Positions 29,667 through 38,677 of a stretch of 64,000 bases of DNA are shown one piece after another. A program made the position numbers and the translations under genes. Source of the stretch: Roseomonas sp. KE0001 (GTDB lineage Bacteria > Pseudomonadota > Alphaproteobacteria > Acetobacterales > Acetobacteraceae). The notes below the pieces were generated by a model. It saw nothing but the letters and a program-made list of their open reading frames with translations. It did no database searches and was not told where the DNA came from. The DNA is taken from assembly GCF_016107285.1 (NCBI RefSeq), contig NZ_RCVQ01000008.1:62001-126000 (forward strand), read 5' to 3'. Numbering within the stretch: the stretch's first letter is position 1; each line of letters begins with the position of its first letter.

Positions 29667-30112
29667 TCCTGCTGCTGAGCGCCGCCATCGCCCTGCTCGC
29701 GGCCTGCGGGGTGTTCCTGATGCTGTCGCGCAACCTGGTGCGACTGGTGCTCGGGATTTCCCTGCTCTCGACCGCGGTCAACCTGCTGATCTTCGCCATG
29801 GGGCGGATCGGCACCACGGTGCCGCCGCTCATCCCGCCCGGGACGCAGAGCCTGGCGCCGGCCGCCGCCAACCCCCTGCCGCAGGCCCTGGTGCTGACCG
29901 CCATCGTCATCGGCTTCGCGCTGGTCGCCTTCCTGGCGGCGCTGGTGCTGCGCCTCTACGGCCGCTTCGGCACCCTCGACAGCCGCGAGATCGACGCGGC
30001 CGAGCGGCTGGGTGACCCCTTCCTCGAGCCGCCGAGGCCGGAGAGCCCGAGGCCGGCGCCCGGAAGGCCGGCGGCCGGAACGCCGCCGGCGGAGGCCGCG
30101 CGGCATGCGTGA
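29663..30112 (+). CDS. mrpC: Mrp antiporter subunit C
   Basis: A 149-residue NuoK-like subunit with three membrane helices (MILLLSAAIALLAACGVFLM; GISLLSTAVNLLIFAMGRI; QALVLTAIVIGFALVAFLAA), including the ALVLTAIVIGFA block typical of MrpC. A Pro/Arg-rich tail of about 45 residues after the third helix is longer than usual. It overlaps mrpA by four bases and extends eight bases into mrpD. Confidence 0.92.
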   Translation: MILLLSAAIALLAACGVFLMLSRNLVRLVLGISLLSTAVNLLIFAMGRIGTTVPPLIPPGTQSLAPAAANPLPQALVLTAIVIGFALVAFLAALVLRLYGRFGTLDSREIDAAERLGDPFLEPPRPESPRPAPGRPAAGTPPAEAARHA

Positions 30113-31589
30113 CGCCGCCCTGACCCTGGCCCCCGTCGCCCTGCCGCTCGGCGGCGCGGCGCTGGCCGCCCTGCTCGGGGCGCGCCCGGCGGCGCAGCGC
30201 GGCGTGACGGCGGTGACGCTGCTCGCACTGCTGCTCGGCGCCGCCGCCCTGCTCGCCCGCGTGCTGTCGGCGGGCCCCGTCGTCACTGCCTTCGGCGGCT
30301 GGCCCGCGCCCTTCGGCGTGGTGTTCAGCGCCGATCCGCTGGGCGCCGCGCTGGTGCTGGTCAGCGCCTTCGTCGCCTGCGCCGCCCTCCTCTTCGGCCG
30401 CGCCGCGCTGCGCCGCAGCCAGGAGAGGGCCGGCTTCCATCCCCTCTTCCTCGGCATGATAGCGGGGGTGAACGGCGCCTTCCTCACCGGCGACATCTTC
30501 AACCTCTATGTCTGGTTCGAGGTGATGCTGGTGACGGCGATGGGGCTGCTGCTGCTCGACCGCAGCCGCGCGCAACTCGACGGCACGCTGCGCTACGCGG
30601 CGATGAACATCCTCGGCACCATCCTGTTCCTGACCGCCGTGGCGCTGCTCTACGGCCTGACCGGCACGCTGAACCTGGCGGAGCTGGCGGTGCGGGTGCC
30701 ACAGATGGCGCCCTCGGCCGGGCTGACCGTGACGGCCTTCCTCCTGCTCGCCGGCTTCGGCATCAAGGCGGGCTTCTTCCCGTTGTTCTTCTGGCTGCCC
30801 GCCTCCTACCACACCGCCCCGATCGTCGTGGCCGCGGCCTTCGCCGGGCTGCTGACCAAGGTCGGCGTCTATGCCTGCCTGCGGATCCTGCCGATGGTGC
30901 TGCCGGCGGTGCCGGGACTGCGCGAGGTGATGCTGGGCATGGCGGCGGCGACCATGCTGGCCGGCGTGCTCTGCGCCTTCGCGCAATGGGACATCCGCCG
31001 CATGCTGGGCTTCAGCATCGTCAGCGGCGTCGGGCAGATGCTGATGGGGCTGGCGCTGGCCACGCCCGGCGGCCTGACCGGCGCGGTGTTCTACATGCTG
31101 CACCACATCGTCGTCATGGCCGCACTGTTCCTGCTGGCCGGCGCGATCCGCCGCGCCTGCGGCAGCTACGACCTGCGGCGGTGCGGCGGGCTGATGCGGC
31201 GGCGGCCGGCGCTGGCGGCACTGTTCGCCGTCGCCGCCCTGTCGCTCGCCGGCATGCCGCCCTTCTCCGGCTTCTGGGCCAAGCTGCTGGTGATCGATGC
31301 CAGCCTGCGCGCCGGGCACCTCTGGCTGGCGGGCACGGCGCTGCTGGTCGGGCTGCTGACGCTCTACTGCATGGCGACGGTCTGGATCGAGGCCTTCTGG
31401 AAGGACGCGCCCCCGCGGCGGCCCGAGGGCCCGCCGGCGCGGCCGCGCGCCGTGCCGGCGCCGATGCTCTGGTCGATCGGCCTGCTGGCCGCCCTGACGC
31501 TGGCCATGGGGCTGCTGGTGGACCCGGTCTCCCGCTTCTCCGCGCTGGCGGCGGCGCCCCTGTTGCCGGCGGCGGGAGGCGCGCCATGA
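30105..31589 (+). CDS. mrpD: Mrp antiporter subunit D
   Basis: A 494-residue NuoM/N-like proton-channel subunit. Hallmarks include FLTGDIFNLYVWFEVMLV, the lysine-bearing GFGIKAGFFPLFFWLPASYH, and LLTKVGVYACLR. ATG 30105 overlaps the end of mrpC by eight bases; earlier in-frame ATGs lie inside mrpC. Hydrophobicity extends over about 14 segments. Confidence 0.93.
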   Translation: MRDAALTLAPVALPLGGAALAALLGARPAAQRGVTAVTLLALLLGAAALLARVLSAGPVVTAFGGWPAPFGVVFSADPLGAALVLVSAFVACAALLFGRAALRRSQERAGFHPLFLGMIAGVNGAFLTGDIFNLYVWFEVMLVTAMGLLLLDRSRAQLDGTLRYAAMNILGTILFLTAVALLYGLTGTLNLAELAVRVPQMAPSAGLTVTAFLLLAGFGIKAGFFPLFFWLPASYHTAPIVVAAAFAGLLTKVGVYACLRILPMVLPAVPGLREVMLGMAAATMLAGVLCAFAQWDIRRMLGFSIVSGVGQMLMGLALATPGGLTGAVFYMLHHIVVMAALFLLAGAIRRACGSYDLRRCGGLMRRRPALAALFAVAALSLAGMPPFSGFWAKLLVIDASLRAGHLWLAGTALLVGLLTLYCMATVWIEAFWKDAPPRRPEGPPARPRAVPAPMLWSIGLLAALTLAMGLLVDPVSRFSALAAAPLLPAAGGAP

Positions 31590-31930
31590 GGATCCTCGCC
31601 CTGCCCCGGCAGGTGCTGGCGGCGCTGGTCCTGCTGGGCATCTTCCTGATCGACCTGGTCGTCTCCTCGATCGCCGTGGCGCGGATCGTCCTGGCGAGGC
31701 AGCCACGCACCCATCCGGCCATCGTCATCGTGCCGGTGGAACTGCGCCACGCCTGGGCGACGGTGATCTTCGCCTGCTTCCTCTCGCTGACACCGGGCTC
31801 GACCTGCCTGCATGTCAGCGAGGATCGCCGCCGGCTCTATGTCCATCTGCTCGATGCCGAGGATCCGGCGCGGGCGGTGGCGCGCTTCAAGCGGCTCTAT
31901 GAACGCTGGATCCGGAGGCTGGAACCATGA
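31586..31930 (+). CDS. mrpE: Mrp antiporter subunit E
   Basis: A 114-residue subunit with two N-terminal hydrophobic stretches (ALVLLGIFLIDLVVSSIAVA) and the family segment HPAIVIVPVELRH followed by SLTPGSTCLHV. It overlaps mrpD by four bases (ATGA). It is shorter than Bacillus MrpE, as is common in Proteobacteria. Confidence 0.9.
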   Translation: MRILALPRQVLAALVLLGIFLIDLVVSSIAVARIVLARQPRTHPAIVIVPVELRHAWATVIFACFLSLTPGSTCLHVSEDRRRLYVHLLDAEDPARAVARFKRLYERWIRRLEP

Positions 31931-32184
31931 CCACGCTGCTGATCCTGGTGCTGCTGGCGCCGCTGGCGCTGGCCGCCTACCGCATGCTGCACGGGCCGGG
32001 CTATGCCGACCGCTTCGTGGCGCTCGACATGCTCACGGCCGTGGCGATCGGCTTCGCGGCGCTGACGGCGACGCTGACCGGGCACTCGGCCTATCTCGAC
32101 GTGGCGCTGGGCCTGTCGCTGATCAACTTCATCGCCACCTGCGCCTTTGCCGCCTTCCTGGAGCGTAAGGGAGGCGGGAGATGA
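31927..32184 (+). CDS. mrpF: Mrp antiporter subunit F
   Basis: An 85-residue subunit with three helices. RMLHGPGYADRFVALDMLTA is the conserved MrpF loop, with an Asp-containing helix start. It overlaps mrpE by four bases (ATGA) and mrpG by four bases. Confidence 0.9.
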   Translation: MTTLLILVLLAPLALAAYRMLHGPGYADRFVALDMLTAVAIGFAALTATLTGHSAYLDVALGLSLINFIATCAFAAFLERKGGGR

Positions 32185-32555
32185 GCCTGACGCAGGGCCT
32201 CGCATGGCTCGCCCAGGGGCTGGGCGTGCTGTTCCTCTGCATCGCCGCGCTGGGCGTGGTGCGGCTGGCCGACCCGTTCCAGAGGATGCACGCGGCGACC
32301 AAGGCCGGCACGCTCGGCGCAAGCCTGGTGCTGCTGGGCAGCATGCTGATCGATGGCAGCCGGGACGGCATCGTGACGGGGGCGGGCACGATCCTGCTGC
32401 TGCTGCTGACCCTGCCGGTGGCGGCGCAGCTGCTGGGCCGCGCCGCGTACATGTCGGGCGCAACGCTGCGCGGGCTGCACGGAGAGGACCCGCTGTCCGG
32501 CATCCTGTCCCGGCAGGAGGCACCCCTGGAGGAGCGCAGCAGCCGGGAGGAGTAG
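32181..32555 (+). CDS. mrpG: Mrp antiporter subunit G
   Basis: A 124-residue subunit with three hydrophobic segments. The family signature GVVRLADPFQRMHAATKAGT is intact. It overlaps mrpF by four bases and closes the operon. A 40-base polar C-terminal coding extension follows the last helix. Confidence 0.9.
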   Translation: MSLTQGLAWLAQGLGVLFLCIAALGVVRLADPFQRMHAATKAGTLGASLVLLGSMLIDGSRDGIVTGAGTILLLLLTLPVAAQLLGRAAYMSGATLRGLHGEDPLSGILSRQEAPLEERSSREE

Positions 32556-32593
32556 CGCTCCGCCCGGCCCAGCCCAGCTCGGCCCGGCACGGA

Positions 32594-32851
32594 TCAGTCG
32601 GGGCGGCCGACGATACGCAGCAGCGGCGCCGTTTCGCCCGCCTCCCCCTCATCCTCCTCGCCGGCGGCTTCCTCGTCCGTCCCGGCCTCGCCGAAGCTCA
32701 GCAGCCGCTCGGCGGCATCGACCTCCATCAGGGCTTCCATGACGGTCCGGCGGCATTCGGCCGCGGGCTCGTTCAGGGCGTCCATGAGCAGCTCCTGGGC
32801 AACCTGGATACGGATGCGGGCGGCAGCGCGGGTGGTGGGGGGCGTGAACAT
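32594..32851 (-). CDS. Small acidic hypothetical protein
   Basis: An 85-residue protein of no recognised family. The first 55 residues are a helix-prone, Arg/Ala-rich segment (TRAAARIRIQVAQELLMDAL). The rest is strongly acidic with runs of Glu, suggesting disorder. It converges with mrpG, and an AT-rich 330-base region upstream could carry its promoter. ATG 32851 has no strong ribosome-binding site. Reality rests on codon pattern and isolation from other frames. Confidence 0.5.
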   Translation of the reverse strand: MFTPPTTRAAARIRIQVAQELLMDALNEPAAECRRTVMEALMEVDAAERLLSFGEAGTDEEAAGEEDEGEAGETAPLLRIVGRPD

Positions 32852-33181
32852 GGGGAAGCGCTCTTAATTGTTCGATAAGTGAAGTAACGACGAATTCTTG
32901 CACCGCCTCCACCCACAACCCCGCCAGCTTTGTCACATATTGTCAGTTCGTCTCAATTAAAATACAGTGCCCCCGCCAAAGCCCCCGGTCCGCCTCGGCG
33001 ACTGCCGGGAAAGATTCCAGACTTACCCGGGCGGGGCAGGAAAGTCGGCCGGGTATCTCCCAGCGTGCGGCAACCCGGCAGGGAGAAAGGCGGCAGCCTC
33101 ATACCAAAAAATATTATTCATCTCGTAAAATGGATGTATGGTTGCCTTACCCATCGCAGATCCTCACGCCGCGAGACCAGC
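32852..33181. other. AT-rich 330-base intergenic region
   Basis: This is the longest non-coding stretch that I can see and is clearly richer in A+T than its surroundings (for example the ATATTATTCATC stretch around 33112-33123). It separates two divergent small hypothetical genes. It contains a good sigma-70 promoter (32940-32968) and TTGTCA twice (32930-32935 and 32940-32945). No RNA gene or coding frame is recognised. Confidence 0.5.
32940..32968 (+). promoter_or_regulatory. Sigma-70-type promoter
   Basis: TTGTCA (32940-32945) and TACAGT (32963-32968) are 17 bases apart and match five and four of six consensus positions. Transcription would run toward the 33182 gene with a leader of roughly 200 bases. 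A TAAAAT at 33126 could be part of a second, closer promoter. Confidence 0.45.
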
Positions 33182-33493
33182 ATGTCACAGAATTTCCCCC
33201 AGAACTTTCCGGGCCGCGCAAGACCTCGCCAGAGCCGTCGGGTCTCGGACAAGATCTTCCAGGCCTTCCATCAGGCCTGCGATCAAGGTGAGATCGAGGT
33301 CGCCAAAGTCCTCCTCTATTCCCTTGAAGTCATCGCCAGCCAGAATGTCTTGCCGTCCGACCAGAGGCGCAACAAACCCGACCTCATGGCCGCGCATCGC
33401 AAGATCTGGCAATTGGAGCAGGAGGCGCAGCTGATCCGGTCGCTGCTCAATCCATCCCCGGAGCCGGGGTGGGGCCGGACGACGAAGCCCTGA
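33182..33493 (+). CDS. Conserved-looking hypothetical protein
   Basis: A 103-residue soluble protein. A basic N-terminus (RARPRQSRRVSDKIFQAF) is followed by a helical region containing HQACDQGEIEVAKVLLYSLE and RRNKPDLMAAHRKIW. I recall proteins of this type in Rhodospirillales without an assigned function. ATG 33182 lacks a strong ribosome-binding site. In-frame starts further upstream fall in the AT-rich region. Confidence 0.6.
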   Translation: MSQNFPQNFPGRARPRQSRRVSDKIFQAFHQACDQGEIEVAKVLLYSLEVIASQNVLPSDQRRNKPDLMAAHRKIWQLEQEAQLIRSLLNPSPEPGWGRTTKP

Positions 33494-33544
33494 ACGCGGG
33501 GCCGCCAAGGGCGCAGCCTGCGGTTGCAGCCCGCGCCGCCCGGC

Positions 33545-35200
33545 TCATGGCAGCAGGGGTGGCGGCCGGCCCTGCGGTGCCTCGCGCACCAAGCACCAGC
33601 GGAGCTCGTCCGGCGCCGGGCCGCAGCCCGGCCACCAGCTCTGCCGGCAGGAGAGGTTGGCCGGCGTCATCCAGCGCGGGGCAGCCTGACATTGCCGCCA
33701 CCAGTCCGGGCTGGCCGAGGCGGCGTTGAAGGACAGCGTCTCCAGCCAGAGATAGCCCAGCCGCTCGAAGAGCGGCAGCGTGCCCGTGACCCAGGCCCAT
33801 TTGGCGGGCAGCGCCGGCCGCGCCACGGCGATCGCGCCGCGCCCGACCGCGCGCCTGTAGCCTTTCAGGAAATGCGATTCCAGCCGCACGCCGAATCGCC
33901 CCCCGCCATAGCCGATCAGCGCCTCCGCCACGGTCAGGTCGCAGGCATCGGGCAGGATCAGCGCCGTGGGAAAGGCCAGCAGCGTGCCGGGAAAGGTGCC
34001 GGCGCGGGCGAAGAGGTCGATCTCGAAGAAGTAGCCCACCACGCGCATCCGCCGCATGGTCGCGGCGACATGACCGGGGACGGCGTCCGGCGACAGGCCG
34101 GCCCAGGCCCGGCCCAGGGTGCTCCAGACCTCGGAGACCGTCGCGTAGTCATCCTCCGTCGCGGCCCAGTGGCGCTCCAGCGCGGCGCTGAAGCCGCGCG
34201 CCTCGCCCGCCTTCGCGTCCCGCACCACACGCTCCAGCGTCTCCTGCGCCCCCACCCCGCCCCAGGAGACGACATGCACGAGATGGTGCGGCCCGCCTCC
34301 GGCATCGAGATAGGCCTGCAGCAGGAAGCCGAGCCCCTGGGCCGTCAGCCCGCCCTGGCTCTGCCCCGTCAGCACCACCTCGCCGCCGCCGCGCGCATAG
34401 TCCGCCGCGTCGCGCACCAGCCGCAGCGCCGCGTTCGACGAGAACTGCGCCCGGCCGAAGGTCAGACCCGAGGCCCAGCCGCGGAAGTCGCGATGCTCGA
34501 AGACATGCGTGCCGGCGACGGCGTAGATCCGGTGCGGTGCCAGGCCCGCCTCCGGCCGGGCCTCCAGGACGGCGGCCGCGAATCCCGTATAGGCATCGGT
34601 ATGGAGGGCGGCGAGGCGGTAGTCCGGCAGGTCGCGCAGCAGGGGCGTGGTGTCGAGCGAAAGGCCGCCCGCGCCGGAGGCCTCCGGCTGGCGGATATCG
34701 TAGGCGAGGTCGGCGGCCTTCACCGTGGCCTCATCCACCTGTGACAGCGGGCTGAGGCGCGAGCGCGGATCTCGCAGGGCGCGTTCGGCGGTCTGGCCGG
34801 GCAGGTAGAGGGTGGCGGGATTTCCCTCCGGCGCCCGCAGGTCCCGCACCTGCCCCAGATGCAGCTCCAGCCGCAATTGCCGGTCGGCGCGGTCGATCCT
34901 GGCGCGGATGTCGTGCCGCGCGAGGATCTCGCTCGCGAAGGGCACCAGGTCGGTGAAGGACAGGCGCAGATCCCGCGCCGCGCCGGGGGGCGGGGCGACG
35001 GTCGGGCCGCAGCGGGCCAGTTGCTCGGTGGTCGATGCCGGAGGCTCCACCGGCTCCGCCCGGCCGCCCGCCGGTGCCAGCAGGGCCAGCAGCGGCAGGA
35101 GGGCCCATGCCGGGAGGCGGCACCACGGCCAGCAGCGCCGGCGTGGCCCCGGCGGCTTCCGCCCTCGATCCAACCCGCCGCTCAGCACGCCGCCATCCAC
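33545..35200 (-). CDS. Predicted secreted alpha/beta-hydrolase (lipase-like)
   Basis: A 551-residue protein with a twin-Arg-rich start, a hydrophobic signal-type segment at residues 29-48 (ending PAGGRA), and a serine-hydrolase nucleophile elbow TGQSQGG with Ser281 (GxSxG). The preceding YAVAGTHVFEHRDF and the following ALGFLLQAYLDAG-type helix fit the lipase core. Four Cys in the last 70 residues may form disulfides. A cytoplasmic lipase is unlikely given the leader. Substrate unknown. It stands alone on its strand, downstream of the cyclase gene. Confidence 0.6.
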   Translation of the reverse strand: MDGGVLSGGLDRGRKPPGPRRRCWPWCRLPAWALLPLLALLAPAGGRAEPVEPPASTTEQLARCGPTVAPPPGAARDLRLSFTDLVPFASEILARHDIRARIDRADRQLRLELHLGQVRDLRAPEGNPATLYLPGQTAERALRDPRSRLSPLSQVDEATVKAADLAYDIRQPEASGAGGLSLDTTPLLRDLPDYRLAALHTDAYTGFAAAVLEARPEAGLAPHRIYAVAGTHVFEHRDFRGWASGLTFGRAQFSSNAALRLVRDAADYARGGGEVVLTGQSQGGLTAQGLGFLLQAYLDAGGGPHHLVHVVSWGGVGAQETLERVVRDAKAGEARGFSAALERHWAATEDDYATVSEVWSTLGRAWAGLSPDAVPGHVAATMRRMRVVGYFFEIDLFARAGTFPGTLLAFPTALILPDACDLTVAEALIGYGGGRFGVRLESHFLKGYRRAVGRGAIAVARPALPAKWAWVTGTLPLFERLGYLWLETLSFNAASASPDWWRQCQAAPRWMTPANLSCRQSWWPGCGPAPDELRWCLVREAPQGRPPPLLP

Positions 35201-35292
35201 CGCTCCGGCCCCTGGTGGCGGGGCAATGCCACCGCCATCGCGGCCGGTCCAGGCCGCCCTGGCGGGACGGCGGCGCGGCGCGGGGGGCTGCC

Positions 35293-38200
35293 TCAGCCGG
35301 CCAGTTCGCCCGGCCCGACCGTCTCGGCCCCCTCGCCGTCAGGCCGGGCGAGCCGCCGCCGCCGGGCCTCCAGCGCCGGCCGGCGCGGATCGGCCGGCGG
35401 CAGCGTGGCGAGCAGGCTCTCCAGCGCGCGCCGCTCCAGCACCGGCGCGCCCTGCTCCGCCGCCAGCGCGACCGCCGCCCGCAGGCTGTCCAGTGCCGCC
35501 TCCACCCCGGCCCCCAAGGCCAGCAGGGCGAGCCCATGCAGGCGGTGCAGCTCGGCCGCCAGGAAGCGCACACCGTTCCGCTCCACCTCGGCCAGCCCCG
35601 CGGCGGCGGTAGCGGCGGCGTCCTCGGCCTGGCCGAGCCGCAGCTGCGCATCCGCCAGCAGCATCAGGCCATAGGAGCGGACCATGTCGCCGCCGATCGC
35701 CGCGAAGTCGCGCAGCCCCTGCCGCAGCCGCCGCAGGCCGGCCTTGCCCGCCTCCGGTGCCGCCGCGTCGGTGGCGCGGGCCACCTGCGCCCAGCCGGCC
35801 AGGGTCTCGCCCCAGGCCGCCCAGTAGGGAAAGCCCTGGCCATGGGCCAGGGCGATGACCGTCTCGGCCTGCCGCAGGGTCTCCGCCGGCTGCCCCAGGC
35901 TCTGCCGCAGGGAGGCGGAGAAGCTCAGCGCGAAGGCACGGCTGTGGGGATGGCGCAGCCGCCCGCCAAGCTCGAGCGCCTGGGCATCCAGCGCCAGCGC
36001 CTCGGCGGCACGGCCGCGGAACCACCGGGTCCAGCCCAGGGCGCAGAGCGTGAGGGTGCCCGGATCGGAGCCGAATTCGAAGCGCTGCGCCGCGTCGCGC
36101 TGCGGCCGGTACAGCGCCCAGGCCGCCTCCAGCTCGGCCTCGGCCACGGCGAAGTCGCCCTGGTAGAGCGCTACCAGCCCCGCCAGCCGCCGCGCCTGCA
36201 CCACCAGCCCGGGCTCGTCGAGCCGGTTCGCCAGCTCCAGCATGCGCCGGCCCAGCGGCTGCGCCACGGCGAGCTGGCCGCGCACGATATAGAAGGTCTG
36301 CAGGCCATAGAGCGCGCGATAGGCGGCGGGCGTGCCGGCGATGTCCTGGCTCAGCGCCAGGGCGGCGTCGAAGGCCTGCTGCACCTCGGGCGCGCCGTTG
36401 CCCCGCGTGATCAGATACTGGGTGCCCAGGGCGATGTGCAGCCGCAGCGCCGTCTCGGCGGCGGGGCCGCGCGGCGGCTCGCCCAGCAGATCCAGCGCAT
36501 GGCGGAAATGCGCCACCGCCTCGGTGCTGGCCGAGCGCTCGGCGGCGGCGCGGCCGGCGCGCTCCCAGGCCGCCACCGCCTCGGCCCGGAGCCCCGCCAG
36601 GCCCAGATGGTTGGCCAGGATCTCCGGCCGCCCGGCCACCTCGGCCGCGAACTCGCCGCGCAGCGCATCGGCGATGCGCCGGTGGATGACGCGCCGGTGG
36701 CCGTGCAGCAGCGATTCATAGGCGGCCTCCTGGATCAGCGCGTGGCGGAAGCTGTAGACGGCACCGTTCGGGCCGTGGCCGAGATGATCCAGGAAGCGCT
36801 CCTCGGCCAGCCGCCGCAGCGCCGCCGCGATCTCCGCCGCCGGGCGCTGCGCCACCGCCTGCGCCAGGCCCAGGCTGAAGCTGCGGCCGAGCGCGGCGCA
36901 GAGCTGGGCCACCGGCTTGTCCGCCGCCATGCGGTCGAGCCGCGCCATCAGCGAGCCCTGCAGGGTCTTGGGCATGCTCAGCGGCTGCAACGGGCCCGCC
37001 AGCTCGTAATGCCCCGCCCGCTCGCGCAGCTGGCCGGATTCCAGCACCGTGCTGGTCAGTTCCTCGACGAAGAGGGGAATGCCCTCGGTGCGTCGCACGA
37101 TCTCCCACTGCACCGCCGCCGGCAGGCGCTTGCCGCCCGCCACCGCCGTGACCAGCGCCTCGGTCTCGGCCGCCGGCAGGGGATGCAGCTCGACCCTGGC
37201 GATGCCGGGATGGTCCAGCAGGGGATCGGCGAATTCGGGCCGGGTCGTCATCGCCACCAGCACCGGGGCATCCTGCGGCGCCGCCTCCAGCCGCGACAGC
37301 ACGCCCTCCAGCAGGCTCAGCGTCGAATCATCCGCCCAGTGCAGGTCCTCGACCAGCAGCAGCAGGCCGCGCGGCGCGGCGCGGGCCAGCAGGCATTCCG
37401 CCACCGCCGCCAGGCCCCGCTCGCGCCACAACCGGGGGGAGGCCGCCTCTCCGGCCGCCACCGGCAGGGCCTGCGGCGCCAGGATGCCGGTCAGCCCGTC
37501 CAGCAGCGCCTGCCGGCCGGCGTCATCGAGCCCCTCGGGCACGGCGGCGGCGATCCCGTCATGGACCATCTCCGGCGTGGCGCCCTCCGGCAGGCCGAGC
37601 AGGACGGCCAGCGGGCGGGCCAGGGGTTGCAGGGCGCTGGTGCGATGCTCCGGCAGGCACTGGCAGGTGAGCACCAGGGGCGCGTCGTCGGACAGGCCGT
37701 CGCGGAACTCGCGCAGGAGCCGGGACTTACCGACGCCGGCCTCGCCATGCAGCAGCACGGCCCCGCCCCGCCCCTGCCGCGCCGCCCTCCAGAGGCGGCC
37801 CATCATTTCCAGCTCGCGCCGGCGGCCGCAGAAGGGGGCCAGCACGGGCCGCGCCTCCAGGCGGCTGGAGGCGCCGCTCCGCCCGAGCACCGCATAGGCC
37901 TCGACCGGCAGCGGCAGGCCGCGCAGGGGGAAGGCGCCGAGCGGCTCGCCGATGAAGAAGCCGCTCGCCGCGTGCCAGGTGGCGCCGCTCGCCACCAGCT
38001 GGCCCGGCGCGGCCGCCTGATGCAGCCGGCCGGCCACGTTGGTGGCCGCCCCGATCACCGCCATGGCCTCGCGCGCCGGCCCGTCGCCGAGGTCGCCGGC
38101 CATCACCTGATCGGTATGGGCGGCGAGGCGGACGGCCAGGGCGGGCGCGCCATCCCGGCTCAGCCGCTCGCTCAGCACCCGCACCGCCCGCAGCACGCCA

Positions 38201-38646
38201 AGCCCCGCCTCCAGCGCGCAGACCGCGTCATCCTCATGCGCGAGCGGAAAGCCGAAGCAGGCCAGCACGCCGTCGCCGGCGTATTGAAGGATGCGGCCGC
38301 CGCGGCTGCCGACCTCGCTGGCGCAGGCCTGGCGATAGGCGAGGATGACCGCGCCATAGGCCTCCGCGTCGAGGCGGCTCGACAGGCCCACCGAATCGAC
38401 GATGTCGCAGAACAGCAGCGTGACCAGACGCAGCTCGGCCTGCGGCGCGGCGGCCGCGGCGTCGGGCGCCTGGGCCAGGGGCTGGCCGCACTGGCCGCAG
38501 AAGCGCGCGCCGGGACCGGCCGGGCTGCCGCAGGCCAGGCAATGGAGCGAGAGCGGCCGGCCGCAGCGGGAGCAGGCTCGCCCCTCGGCAGGGTTCCACC
38601 CACCGCAGGCCGCGCATGCGACGTTCTGTGGCATCCGCAGTTCCAT
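35293..38646 (-). CDS. Class III nucleotidyl cyclase / AAA ATPase / TPR signalling protein
   Basis: About 1117 residues. Two zinc ribbons (CAACGGWNPAEGRACSRCG and CLACG...CGQCG, residues 11-53) precede a class III cyclase domain (70-230). Metal aspartates are D81 (FCDIVDSV) and D125 (YAGDGVLACFG), and the transition-state pair is N203/R207. Substrate-specifying positions are atypical: Q121 where adenylyl cyclases have Lys, and A194 where Asp is usual. A Walker A (GEAGVGKSR, 301-309) opens an AAA/STAND-type ATPase with LLLLVEDLHWADDSTL. TPR-like helices fill the C-terminal half. An upstream start at 38763 would run through the Crp box, so ATG 38646 (or 38634) is preferred. Likely makes a cyclic nucleotide in response to an unknown ligand; it is divergent from an operon that encodes a Crp-type regulator. 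Confidence 0.85.
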   Translation of the reverse strand: MELRMPQNVACAACGGWNPAEGRACSRCGRPLSLHCLACGSPAGPGARFCGQCGQPLAQAPDAAAAAPQAELRLVTLLFCDIVDSVGLSSRLDAEAYGAVILAYRQACASEVGSRGGRILQYAGDGVLACFGFPLAHEDDAVCALEAGLGVLRAVRVLSERLSRDGAPALAVRLAAHTDQVMAGDLGDGPAREAMAVIGAATNVAGRLHQAAAPGQLVASGATWHAASGFFIGEPLGAFPLRGLPLPVEAYAVLGRSGASSRLEARPVLAPFCGRRRELEMMGRLWRAARQGRGGAVLLHGEAGVGKSRLLREFRDGLSDDAPLVLTCQCLPEHRTSALQPLARPLAVLLGLPEGATPEMVHDGIAAAVPEGLDDAGRQALLDGLTGILAPQALPVAAGEAASPRLWRERGLAAVAECLLARAAPRGLLLLVEDLHWADDSTLSLLEGVLSRLEAAPQDAPVLVAMTTRPEFADPLLDHPGIARVELHPLPAAETEALVTAVAGGKRLPAAVQWEIVRRTEGIPLFVEELTSTVLESGQLRERAGHYELAGPLQPLSMPKTLQGSLMARLDRMAADKPVAQLCAALGRSFSLGLAQAVAQRPAAEIAAALRRLAEERFLDHLGHGPNGAVYSFRHALIQEAAYESLLHGHRRVIHRRIADALRGEFAAEVAGRPEILANHLGLAGLRAEAVAAWERAGRAAAERSASTEAVAHFRHALDLLGEPPRGPAAETALRLHIALGTQYLITRGNGAPEVQQAFDAALALSQDIAGTPAAYRALYGLQTFYIVRGQLAVAQPLGRRMLELANRLDEPGLVVQARRLAGLVALYQGDFAVAEAELEAAWALYRPQRDAAQRFEFGSDPGTLTLCALGWTRWFRGRAAEALALDAQALELGGRLRHPHSRAFALSFSASLRQSLGQPAETLRQAETVIALAHGQGFPYWAAWGETLAGWAQVARATDAAAPEAGKAGLRRLRQGLRDFAAIGGDMVRSYGLMLLADAQLRLGQAEDAAATAAAGLAEVERNGVRFLAAELHRLHGLALLALGAGVEAALDSLRAAVALAAEQGAPVLERRALESLLATLPPADPRRPALEARRRRLARPDGEGAETVGPGELAG

Positions 38647-38661
38647 TCCGGCGCAGCTGTC

Positions 38662-38677
38662 TGTGCGCCCCGTCACA
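38662..38677. promoter_or_regulatory. Crp-like binding site between cyclase and peptidase operon
   Basis: TGTGC-GCCCCG-TCACA matches the Crp half-sites TGTGA-N6-TCACA at nine of ten positions, and flanking C/G extends the palindrome (CTGTG...CACAG). It lies 15 bases before the cyclase ATG (38646) and about 112 bases before the S8 peptidase start, a position compatible with repression of the former and activation of the latter. The cognate regulator could be the gene at 42796. Confidence 0.55.
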
